DNA of 64,000 bases from Macrostomum hystrix (lineage: Eukaryota > Platyhelminthes > Macrostomidae), in assembly GCA_950097015.1 (NCBI GenBank), contig CATNEN010000007.1, positions 7,906,001 to 7,970,000 of the forward strand, given 5' to 3'. The position numbers were made by a program, and so were the translations under genes. Under the pieces are notes generated by a model. It was given only the letters and a program-made list of their open reading frames with translations, made no database searches and had not been told where the DNA came from. Numbering within the stretch: position 1 is the first letter of the stretch; every line of letters starts with the position of its first letter. This document shows positions 55,000 to 64,000 of this stretch, one piece after another.

Positions 55000-55585
55000 G
55001 AACAGGTGGCAGATAAGACAGGTGGCAGATAAGACAGGTGGCTGATAAGACAGGTGGCAGATAAGACAGGTGGCTGATAAGACAGGTGGCAGATAAGACA
55101 GGTGGCTGATAAGACAGGTGGCAGATAAGACAGGTGGCTGATAAGACAGGTGGCAGATAAGACAGGTGGCAGATAAACAGGTGGCTGGTAAGACAGGTGG
55201 CTGATAAGACAGGTGGCTGATAGGACAGGTGGCTGATAAGACAGGTGGCAGATAAGACAGGTGGCAGATAAGACAGGTGGCAGATAAGACAGGTGGCTGA
55301 TAAGACAGGTGGCAGATAAGACAGGTGGCAGATAAGACAGGTGGCAGATAAGACAGGTGGCTGATAAGACAGGTGGCAGATAAGACAGGTGGCTGATAAG
55401 ACAAGTGGCAGATAAGACAGGTGGCAGATAAGACAGGTAGCTGATAAGACAGGTGGCAGATAAGACAGGTGGCAGATAAGACAGGTAGCTGATAAGACAG
55501 GTAGCTGATAAGACAGGTGGCTGATAAGACAGGTAGCTGATAAGACAGGTAGCTGATAAGACAGGTGGCTTTTAAGACAGATGGC
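55000..55585. repeat. 16-bp minisatellite
   Basis: About 36 units of GATAAGACAGGTGGCA with GGCT and AGCT variants. The GACAGG core resembles the 16-bp unit at 48613-50790 and may be related. Confidence 0.95.
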
Positions 55586-56010
55586 AGATAAACAGATGGC
55601 AAATAAACAGATGTCTGGTATACAGATTGTAGATAAACAGATAGGATATAAGAAACAAGTAGGAGACAAACTATGTAAAAAGCGCTGCAACCGTACCATT
55701 GGCTCACAAGACAGTGATTTAGTAATTTTAAGACTTATATTTGTCGTGTTAAATTTCAAATAGGAAAGCAAGCTATGAAAAAAAATTAGCCGTGCAACCT
55801 TCAGCAATCGGGTTTGATGCTTTGGCAAAAAATATAATCTGAAAGCAGGCAGTTGGAGATAAATCGTTTCTCAGCACACCCAGGTGCGAAGGCGTGACAG
55901 AAGTGGCAGTAGAAAAGGGCAGTGAAATTGTAGCAAATTGGCTGCTCAAAAGGCGGAGTACTTTTCCTAAGCAAAGAATGGCCCACTTTGATGGCCCAGC
56001 TTAGCTGTGG
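55586..56010. other. Intergenic, nothing recognised
   Basis: Unique sequence; probably includes the 3' untranslated region of the minus-strand gene ending at 56011. Confidence 0.4.
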
Positions 56011-58554
56011 TCAGTAGGCGGCTCCGGACTTCATGATGCGGCCCTGGATTGTGCTGGGCGTCACTGCAAATAAAGCGGGACTGAATGCATTTGCTTTTAT
56101 CCTACTCATAGTAGCTGCGAATACATTTTTAGGTGGTGTGATTTTTTATGAATAATGAAATTGTGATAGGTGCATTGTGAAGGATTGGGAATTCAAATTC
56201 ATACTTTACTAGTTATTCTAAGCCTTGAAATATGGGATATAATTCATTGATTCTTGTCCGAGTCCATTCATGGAGCAGGGTACGGCTGACCTAGTGTCTG
56301 AGCAACAAATAATCTCCAAGAAAATTAGCTACACAAAGATGCGAAAGGCAGGTGTGCCGCAAAAAATAAATATAAATTGCAATTGGGTCCATTGTGTGGC
56401 AACCACGCAATGCTGCAAGGAGAAATCGCTTTCTAAGAAAAATGCCGACGGACTGCGGCGCTGATTTTACCCGATTCAGTTCAGAAGCCGCCCGAGATGG
56501 CGGTACCGGCGACTCCCAGGCAGGAGCCGCGGCTGCCGAAGGCTCCCTTCCAGTGGGCTGCTTGTCGGGGCGGGAGGCGGAGTTTTTCCAGCTTGAGTCA
56601 CGCAAACTTATGCCACTGGGGATTTGTAGGCTGGCATATGTACACTGGGACAAAATGTACATTAGCTAGATATGTACATTGGGGAGATATGTACATTGGG
56701 GAGATATGTACATTGGGGAGATATGTACATTGGGGAGATATGTACATTGGGGAGATATGTACGTTGGGGAGATATGTAAATTGGGGAGATATGTACGTTG
56801 GGAGATATGTACATTGGGGAGATATGTACACAGCGAGACTGTAAATTGGGAGATATGTAGTCTCAGTGATATTTTGATCCGAGCTAAAATATTTAATAAC
56901 TGAATTTCTCCATTGTTTAATAATCGTACAATAATTAGAAAGTAGTAAGGATATATGCTACTGATTATTAACAAAACAGTAGTCGCATAAAAATCTGGTG
57001 CGTTGGTCCGAATGGATATAAAAACCTAATTTTTTTACTGACTGACACCTATTCTGATATTAATTTCTATGCATACGAAAAACTTTAATAGCAATATATT
57101 CATCAATACAGATACGGTAACACTGAGAACCTGATCATTATAGCGAAAATGTATTGTGTGGAACAAGTCAGTTTATTGACTAAACGAATAAACCAAAAAC
57201 CCATTTAAGCATTCAACCAGTAGCTGAAACTTTACGAAACGGTCTACTTGTACTAATATCTTTGATGAATCGAGAAGCTATTTTTGTACTTTTAGGTGGT
57301 TGTAGCTTAGTTGTTAGAGCGCTCGACTCACAACTTGAAGGTCGGGGGTTCGATTTCACGAATTTTGTCCTTGAGCAAGACAATTATCTGAATTAATTCA
57401 GGGTACCAGCATCAGATTAGATAATAAAGGAATGTGTGGCGTCCCCCAGTCTATGGACTGAACAGCCGTACGCAGCCTTCAGATGTGCCAAGCAATATGA
57501 GCGGCTGTGCTGCCGGCTGCACATCTGGCCCAATTAGGGCAGGTAAAAAATATTTTCCCTAATTTTTATTATTAGGAATTAAAAAATAATTTTTAAGTGC
57601 TTGTTGAGTGAACACAAACGAATGTGAGGCAGGTAAGTCCATTTATCAACCCAACTCACAGGTTGGCGGCCGCTTATCCTCGAACCAGTACTTGCTGCCC
57701 GCCCGGGCTCGCAGCAGCGCCTTCGAGGTTTCAGGCTGGGCGCCGGTTTTTGGCCGCCGCGAAGTCGTCACCAGAGCCCGCACCCCAGCGGCCGGCGCGG
57801 CCTGGATGTCGAGGCTGGAGCCAGTAGAGAAGCCATGCGGCGGAAAGCGCTGGCAGTCGTCTGCTTTCACCCGTCCTTCGATGCCGTGAAATGATGGAAA
57901 TAATCTTGCGCATCCACTTGTGAACTTGCGGCCCCTGCACCCACCTCACTCCTTGCCACACCCCTGACCTCGCTTCTGCACCCAACTCACTCCTTGCCAC
58001 ACCCCTGACCTCGCTTCTGCACCCATCTCACTCCTTGCCATACCCCTGACCTCGCTTCTGCACGCACTTCACTCCTTGTCACACCCCTGACCTTGCTTCT
58101 GCACCCACCTCACTCCTTGCCACACCCCTGACCTCGCTTCTGCACCCACCTCACTCCTTGTCAAGCTCATCTCCTCCTCACCATTTATGTAGACTATGTG
58201 GTTGCCGAGGTTGCCGGTGCACTGCGTCACGTGACGCCAGTTGCTGCCGTTTCTACCGGCCCGATAGGACGCAGGCACGCCGCCGCTGTCTCTGACTGCC
58301 GGAGCCATCTGGGCGGCAGGGGCGTGCAGCGAGCCCAGAGTGACGGTCCTGCCGTACGGGTTCATGAAGCGAACAGGCTCCGCCACGGGCAGACCCTGGT
58401 AGCCGCGGGAACCCGAGTAGGCTGCCTGCCAGTCGTTGGCGGCGGCTTCTGCGGCGTCCTCGGCGTAGAAGTCGTCAGCGCCTCTGCCGCCACCTCCGCC
58501 CAGCACTTCGTAAGCATCTTGATATTCGCCGAAAGTGTGGTTTGGCGAGTCCGT
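56011..58554 (-). CDS. Unrecognised gene, C-terminal exons
   Basis: Three exons join with consistent phases, 58554-58182 (phase 0 in, 1 out), 57875-57660 (1 in, 1 out) and 56063-56011, encoding 213 residues to a TGA. Notable stretches are HTFGEYQDAYEVLG, an Ala/Glu-rich region, VRFMNPYGRTVTLGS, NGSNWRHVTQCTGNLGNHIV, GSKYWFEDKRPPT and the end TIQGRIMKSGAAY. There is no signal peptide, membrane segment or domain that I know. Donors GTGAGG and GTGAGT are strong, the acceptor at 57876 weak. Codon use is like the confirmed genes. The N-terminus is missing; candidates are at 60125-60300 and 63331-63445. The introns hold a SINE, a 17-bp and a 41-bp array. Confidence 0.5.
56465..56595. other. GC-rich island, possible exon
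   Basis: An abruptly GC-rich stretch in an AT-rich intron. On the minus strand one frame reads LEKLRLPPRQAAHWKGAF to GTAISGGF and a stop, with codon use like real exons; on the plus strand another frame is equally good. The splice phases do not fit the neighbouring exons directly, so I only flag it. Confidence 0.25.
56655..56832. repeat. 17-bp minisatellite
   Basis: About 10 units of TGTACATTGGGGAGATA. It lies in the last intron of the unrecognised minus-strand gene. Confidence 0.9.
56833..57295. other. AT-rich intronic stretch
   Basis: Nothing recognised. Confidence 0.4.
57296..57550 (+). mobile_element. tRNA-derived SINE
   Basis: The tRNA-like head has an A box TAGCTTAGTTGTTAG (57303-57317) and a B box GGTTCGATT (57348-57356), 30 bases apart as in Pol III promoters. 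The body has TCCTTGAGCAAGACA, GGGTACCAGCATCAGATTAG, GCGGCTGTGCTGCCGGCTGC and ACATCTGGCCCAATTAGGG, shared with the copy at 40437-40710. The tRNA acceptor stem does not pair, so it is not a tRNA gene. Confidence 0.85.
57925..58168. repeat. 41-bp minisatellite in an intron
   Basis: About six units containing CACCCACCTCACTCCTTGCC and CACCCCTGACCTCGCTTCTG, close to the donor at 58181. On the gene's strand each unit contains GTGAGGTGGGTGCAG, with both donor-like and acceptor-like strings. Confidence 0.9.
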
Positions 58555-58594
58555 CTGCAATTTTCAGGAAACAGTAGCCAGGTCAGTAGTGTAG

Positions 58595-59792
58595 CAATTG
58601 TAGTCAGTAGAGTAGATTTGGCAGTCAGTAGAGTAGATTTGGCAGTCAGTAGAGTAGATTTGGCAGTCAGTAGAGTAGATTTGGCAGTCAGTAGAGTAGA
58701 TTTGGCAGTCAGTAGAGTAGATAAGGCAGTCAGTAGAGTAGATAAGGCAGTCAGTAGAGTAGATAAGGCAGTCAGTAGAGTAGATTTGGCAGTCAGTAGA
58801 GTAGATAAGACAGTCAGTAGAGTAGATAAGGCAGTCAGTAGAGTAGATTTGGCAGTCAGTAGAGTAGATAAGACAGTCAGTAGAGTAGATAAGACAGTCA
58901 GTAGAGTAGATAAGGCAGTCAGTAGAGTAGATAAGGCAGTCAGTAGAGTAGATAAGGCAGTCAGTAGAGTAGATAAGACAGTCAGTAGAGTAGATATGGC
59001 AGTCAGTAGAGTAGATATGGCAGTCAGTAGAGTAGATAAGGCAGTCAGTAGAGTAGATAAGACAGTCAGTAGAGTAGATAAGGCAGTCAGTAGAGTAGAT
59101 AAGACAGTCAGTAGAGTAGATAAGACAGTCAGTAGAGTAGATAAGACAGTCAGTAGAGTAGATAAGGCAGTCAGTAGAGTAGATAAGACAGTCAGTAGAG
59201 TAGATAAGGCAGTCAGTAGAGTAGATAAGACAGTCAGTAGAGTAGATAAGACAGTCAGTAGAGTAGATAAGACAGTCAGTAGAGTAGATAAGGCAGTCAG
59301 TAGAGTAGATATGGCAGTCAGTAGAGTAGATAAGGCAGTCAGTAGAGTAGATATGGCAGTCAGTAGAGTAGATAAGGCAGTCAGTAGAGTAGATAAGGCA
59401 GTCAGTAGAGTAGATAAGGCAGTCAGTAGAGTAGATAAGACAGTCAGTAGAGTAGATAAGGCAGTCAGTAGAGTAGATAAGACAGTCAGTAGAGTAGATA
59501 AGACAGTCAGTAGAGTAGATAAGGCAGTCAGTAGAGTAGATAAGGCAGTCAGTAGAGTAGATAAGGCAGTCAGTAGAGTAGATAAGACAGTCAGTAGAGT
59601 AGATAAGGCAGTCAGTAGAGTAGATAAGACAGTCAGTAGAGTAGATAAGGCAGTCAGTAGAGTAGATAAGACAGTCAGTAGAGTAGATATGGCAGTCAGT
59701 AGAGTAGATAAGACAGTCAGTAGAGTAGATAAGACAGTCAGTAGAGTAGATAAGGCAGTCAGTAGAGTAGATAAGACAGTCAGAGTAGTCAT
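58595..59792. repeat. 21-bp minisatellite
   Basis: About 57 units of GGCAGTCAGTAGAGTAGAT plus AA, TT or AT, and a GACAGT variant. The first five units carry TTT; the rest are mixed. The unit is a multiple of three and open on both strands (532 and 500 codons), which is not evidence for a protein. Confidence 0.97.
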
Positions 59793-60119
59793 GTGATTAG
59801 AAATGTATAGCTTAAAAGTCTCCACAACAGAATTAGAAATAATGTTGCTATAAAAGGCTAACAAAGTTTAGCGGAGAGGAAAATTGAGCTAAAATGGCTT
59901 GAGCTCAGTGCACCGCAGCTCATAAGCTACCGTACTCCGTTTGTGATTGACAGCTCGATACTACCCATGGTGCGCAACTTACCCAATACTTTCGCTGGAA
60001 AATTAATAACGTTTTGGGTTTGTTATAAAATTGTTTTAGATTCTGAATTAGCCCGATCAGTCTAAGCTGAAACTTTATTTTATGATCTAAAACTCTATCA
60101 TCTATGGTCATAAAGTCCT
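59793..60119. other. Unique spacer
   Basis: Nothing recognised. It may contain an exon too small to identify. Confidence 0.3.
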
Positions 60120-60124
60120 CACCT

Positions 60125-60250
60125 GGATCCCAACGCATCTCATCAGGGTTGGTTGGCCTCTGCCGGACCTGGCTTCCCAGTCGGCTGCGGGTCTGCGCGA
60201 GCTGCGTTTGTGTGGGATTTGCGTGGGCGTTGGGCACAATTGGCACTCAA
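60125..60250 (-). CDS. Possible internal exon of the minus-strand gene
   Basis: One frame (VPNAHANPTQTQLAQTRSRL to NPDEMRWDPG) has the codon use of the confirmed genes and runs into a strong donor CCAG|GTGAGG at 60125/60124. Its phase (1) does not match the next exon at 58554 (phase 0). A second frame does match in phase but looks less protein-like. Either an additional small exon exists or this belongs to another transcript. Confidence 0.3.
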
Positions 60251-61064
60251 GTATTGCAACACAATAAGCAATAAATTTCCCTAGAAATAATATAACATTA
60301 CCTTGCAAAACTTTTGCGAGACATAAGCGATGAGCTGGCTTCAATTCTATTTTCTTGGAATCTGCAGGGCTCTTTAAAAAGGCCGCCGCTACACGCAAAC
60401 AGCGGCAGTTGAGCAGCTGCTGAGCTGATGAGAGCCGTGTCCAGACCTGTCTGGGTGAACTTTTATGCTCTCCTCTCTCTCTCTCTCTCTCTGGAGTCTG
60501 TCTGAGACCACCCCTGCCTATCTGAGCACTATCGCTAAAGCCTGAGAATAGCCAAGCAATGAGACTGAGACCTCTAAATCGAGGCGGCAAAACAAACTGC
60601 AGACAGTTGCAGCCGGTTAGAAATTCTCATTGACTTTGCGTCACGCAGCCACACTGCTGCATCTCAGACTCTGCTAATGAGTGCTCAAATTATCTGCTAC
60701 TCCAGCACCCAACTGCTCACAAGAACTCAAATTTTCTACCGAAGATGTCCACACCTGCTGAAAGAAATAAAATTAACTAAAAATAGTTGCCAAGGACAAC
60801 TAATAAGCGAAATAAAAATCGGCATTAAGCTGCAAATCAAAGGCAACTTTTAGTAGCTCAAAATCAGAAGCGAAAGCAGTTTTGCGAGTACCACACTGAG
60901 CAATTTTTTTAAGCACGACACACACTTATATCTAGGCCAGCTGTCCGCTCTTACCTGATTGGCGGCAGAGTAATGGAGCTAAAAACCGAATTTGGGTGAT
61001 GAATATCGCTTTAAGATCTCCAGTTTCTAGTTACAGCTGTAGCTCAGATTCCTGCTGCGATTCC
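60251..61064. other. Unique intronic or intergenic stretch
   Basis: A (CT)n run lies at about 60470-60492. No gene is supported. Confidence 0.4.
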
Positions 61065-63222
61065 AGCTCAAATTCCTGCTGCTACGTATCTTGCTTCGAT
61101 TCTAGCTACTACTCTTGCTTCGATTCTAGCTACGACTCTTGCTTCGATTCTAGCTACGTCTCTTGCTTCGATTCTAGTTACGACTCTTGCTTCGATTCTA
61201 GCTACGTCTCTTGCTTCGATTCTAGCTACTACTCTTGCTTCGATTCTAGCTACGACTCTTGCTTCGATTCTAGCAACGTCTCTTGCTTCGATTCTAGCTA
61301 CTACGCTTGCTTCGATTCTAGCTACGTCTCTTGCTTCGATTCTAGTTACGACTCTTGCTTCGATTCTAGCTACTACGCTTGCTTCGATTCTAGCTACGTC
61401 TCTTGCTTCGATTCTAGTTACGACTCTTGCTTCGATTCTAGCTACGTCTCTTGCTTCGATTCTAGCTACTACTCTTGCTTCGATTCTAGCTACGACTCTT
61501 GCTTCGATTCTAGCTACGTCTCTTGCTTCGATTCTAGCTACTACTCTTGCTTCGATTCTAGCTACGTCTCTTGCTTCGATTCTAGCTACTACTCTTGCTT
61601 CGATTCTAGTTACGACTCTTGCTTCGATTCTAGCTACGTCTCTTGCTTCGATTCTAGCTACTACTCTTGCTTCGATTCTAGCTACGACTCTTGCTTCGAT
61701 TCTAGCAACGTCTCTTGCTTCGATTCTAGCTACTACTCTTGCTTCGATTCTAGCTACGTCTCTTGCTTCGATTCTAGCTACTACTCTTGCTTCGATTCTA
61801 GCTACGACTCTTGCTTCGATTCTAGCTACGACTCTTGCTTCGATTCTAGCTACGTCTCTTGCTTCGATTCTAGCTACTACTCTTGCTTCGATTCTAGCTA
61901 CGACTCTTGCTTCGATTCTAGCTACGTCTCTTGCTTCGATTCTAGCTACTACTCTTGCTTCGATTCTAGCTACGACTCTTGCTTCGATTCTAGCTACGAC
62001 TCTTGCTTCGATTCTAGCTACGTCTCTTGCTTCGATTCTAGCTACTACTCTTGCTTCGATTCTAGCTACGACTCTTGCTTCGATTCTAGCAACGTCTCTT
62101 GCTTCGACTCTAGCTACGACTCTTGCTTCGATTCTAGCTACGACTCTTGCTTCGATTCTAGCTACGTCTCTTGCTTCGATTCTAGTTACGACTCTTGCTT
62201 CGATTCTAGCTACGTCTCTTGCTTCGATTCTAGCTACTACTCTTGCTTCGATTCTAGCTACGACTCTTGCTTCGATTCTAGCAACGTCTCTTGCTTCGAC
62301 TCTAGCTACGACTCTTGCTTCGATTCTAGCTACGACTCTTGCTTCGATTCTAGCTACGTCTCTTGCTTCGATTCTAGTTACGACTCTTGCTTCGATTCTA
62401 GCTACGTCTCTTGCTTCGACTCTAGCTACGACTCTTGCTTCGATTCTAGCTACGACTCTTGCTTCGATTCTAGCTACGTCTCTTGCTTCGATTCTAGTTA
62501 CGACTCTTGCTTCGATTCTAGCTACGTCTCTTGCTTCGATTCTAGCTACTACTCTTGCTTCGATTCTAGCTACGACTCTTGCTTCGATTCTAGCAACGTC
62601 TCTTGCTTCGATTCTAGCTAAGTCTACGCTTGCTTCGATTCTAGCTACGACTCTTGCTTCGATTCTAGCTACGTCTCTTGCTTCGATTCTAGTTACGACT
62701 CTTGCTTCGATTCTAGCTACGTCTCTTGCTTCGATTCTAGCTACTACTCTTGCTTCGATTCTAGCTACGACTCTTGCTTCGATTCTAGCAACGTCTCTTG
62801 CTTCGATTCTAGCTACTACGCTTGCTTCGATTCTAGCTACGACTCTTGCTTCGATTCTAGCTACGACTCTTGCTTCGATTCTAGTTACGACTCTTGCTTC
62901 GATTCTAGCTACGTCTCTTGCTTCGATTCTAGCTACTACTCTTGCTTCGATTCTAGCTACGACTCTTGCTTCGATTCTAGCTACGACTCTTGCTTCGATT
63001 CTAGCTACGACTCTTGCTTCGATTCTAGCAACGTCTCTTGCTTCGATTCTAGCTACGACTCTTGCTTCGATTCTAGCTACGACTCTTGCTTCGATTCTAG
63101 CTACGACTCTTGCTTCGATTCTAGCAACGTCTCTTGCTTCGATTCTAGCTACGACTCTTGCTTCGATTCTAGCTACGACTCTTGCTTCGATTCTAGCTAC
63201 GACTCTTGCTTCGATTCTACTT
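61065..63222. repeat. 24-bp minisatellite (about 90 units)
   Basis: Units of TTGCTTCGATTCTAGC plus TACGACTC, TACGTCTC, TACTACTC or AACGTCTC. The four variants alternate in a recurring higher-order order of about three to five units. The plus-strand frame encodes an eight-residue Cys/Ser/Asp/Tyr repeat for about 540 codons before an indel at 62622 breaks it. The array continues for 600 bases afterwards, arguing against coding. Confidence 0.97.
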
Positions 63223-63330
63223 TGGACTGAACTAGGAATTAATTAATTATGAATTCCTGATTAATTTCCATTTTTAGCAACTTTTCTGGATTTCCCCAAA
63301 GTCCACAGCAGCCCGCGAACCGCTCATGCA

Positions 63331-63445
63331 AACCTTTCAAGGAACGGGCCGAACGGCTGCAGGGTTGTCCTGGCGGCCAGGTCGGTGCCGAACTGAAAAC
63401 TCGCCAGCTGATTGGCCGTCTTGGCCCGGCTCAGTCGCTCCATGC
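63331..63445 (-). CDS. Possible first coding exon on the minus strand
   Basis: Starts MERLSRAKTANQLASFQFGT and continues to FGPFLE before a candidate donor GAAAG|GTTTGC. Codon use (CTG, GCC, ACC, CAG) is like the confirmed exons, and the ATG follows a (CAG)n-rich leader. It would be the natural 5' exon of the gene ending at 56011, with the 24-bp array in its first intron, but its exit phase (2) does not fit the exon at 60125-60250 in the frame I prefer. Confidence 0.35.
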
Positions 63446-64000
63446 CGCTGCTGCTGCTGCTGCTGCTATGGAAGAATAAACCGATGGGGGAAACTGACTG
63501 CTGTCAGATTGTGAGCAGCGGATGCCGCCTCACTCCTGACTCTACACTTTTATTATCAACCCAGTCAGGGATCTGGCACCAGCCAATCAGAATCGTCCGT
63601 CCGTCTGTCCGCCTTTCCCAAATTGAAGCAGCTCTTGTGAATGTTCCATTACCCGTGGGGTGCTCAGCAGCTCTTCAGTTTAACCCCCGGTTGGTCCCGA
63701 TACGCCATCCACAATGGCGGTAGTACACTCTGTGACAGCAGAGGAGAAATTAAGAATGAAGGAGCAGGTCTTGAGCAGCTATTCCTTTGCATTCATGCTC
63801 AACATCTCCCGGCCTCTGGCATCCCAGTCTCCGTGTCTGCCTGTGAATTATGCAACAAGCACTTTTCCCATTTCGCTAGGCAATGCATGAATTTATTCTT
63901 AAGCCTCAGACAACTCCGCCCTACACCTTCCCCATAGCAACCCGTTGCCTTCCTTATCTGTGGCCTAGGCTGCAAACTTAATAGGTTGGGATCAGCGGGC
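63446..64000. other. Right end of the window, unassigned
   Basis: A (CTG)n tract at 63446-63466. The open frames on the plus strand (63412-63937) are mutually inconsistent and I do not support them as genes. Confidence 0.3.

Noticed and set aside
57296-57368. tRNA gene
   Set aside because: A and B boxes are present, but the acceptor stem does not pair and the sequence continues into a body shared with another SINE copy.
58198-59864. Long frames of SRVDKAV or LSTLLTA repeats
   Set aside because: Open on both strands over the 21-bp array; no gene context.
60108-60590. 160-codon minus-strand frame
   Set aside because: Codon use and composition are poor compared with the competing frame over 60125-60250; it crosses a (CT)n run encoded as Glu-Arg repeats.
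60999-62621. 540-codon frame with an eight-residue Ser/Cys/Phe/Asp/Tyr repeat
   Set aside because: It is the translation of a 24-bp DNA array that continues for 600 bases after the frame breaks, and the ATG lies in unremarkable sequence with no other gene signal.
43745-63222. CRISPR-like arrays
   Set aside because: Repeats are head to tail without unique spacers, in a eukaryotic genome with introns.

Overview
This is nuclear DNA from an animal. It carries metazoan housekeeping genes (ARP3, small-subunit ribosomal protein S20/uS10, the U5 snRNP thioredoxin-like protein DIM1/TXNL4A, an RNA polymerase I A49 subunit), animal-specific cytoplasmic genes (SLMAP, an LZTS/Fezzin protein), secreted peptide precursors and a C-type lectin receptor. 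Genes are short with few introns, coding DNA is GC-rich, non-coding DNA is AT-rich, and minisatellites and transposons are extremely dense. My best guess is a free-living flatworm of the Macrostomum type. That is an inference from genome style, not from a diagnostic sequence.

Layout: 1-4.7 kb is AT-rich, with a TIR transposon (1059-2713) carrying a fragment of a ubiquitin-specific protease. 4.7-7.7 kb is an LZTS-like gene in four phase-0 coding exons. 7.8-10.6 kb is two minisatellites. 11.9-14.0 kb is a POLR1E (RPA49)-like gene on the minus strand. 14.2-16.3 kb is a CAGA array and a 39-bp minisatellite. 16.5-17.7 kb is ARP3 (minus). 18.8-21 kb is a G-rich array and a 17-bp array. 21.8-24.5 kb is SLMAP (minus). 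25-27.2 kb is two near-identical S20 genes (minus) around a 48-bp minisatellite, followed by TXNL4A (minus). 29-30.4 kb is a second, truncated copy of the first TIR transposon with a foldback element inside. 31.4-37.8 kb is a cluster of three Helitrons with precise ends, each carrying a helicase C-terminus and a nested hAT-type MITE. 38-41.4 kb is a small membrane protein and a C-type-lectin transmembrane receptor (both minus). 43.7-45.6 kb is a 21-bp array split by a hAT MITE with an exact 8-bp target duplication. 46.3 and 53.6 kb are two secreted peptide precursor genes. 48.6-50.8 kb is a giant 16-bp array. 56-63.4 kb is an unrecognised minus-strand gene whose introns hold four different arrays and a tRNA-derived SINE.

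The genes do not form one pathway. The organising theme is architectural. About two dozen tandem arrays of different unit length and sequence occupy nearly every intron and intergene, usually one per intron. Because the units often lack stops in several frames, they produce long spurious open frames (up to 669 codons) that should not be taken for proteins.
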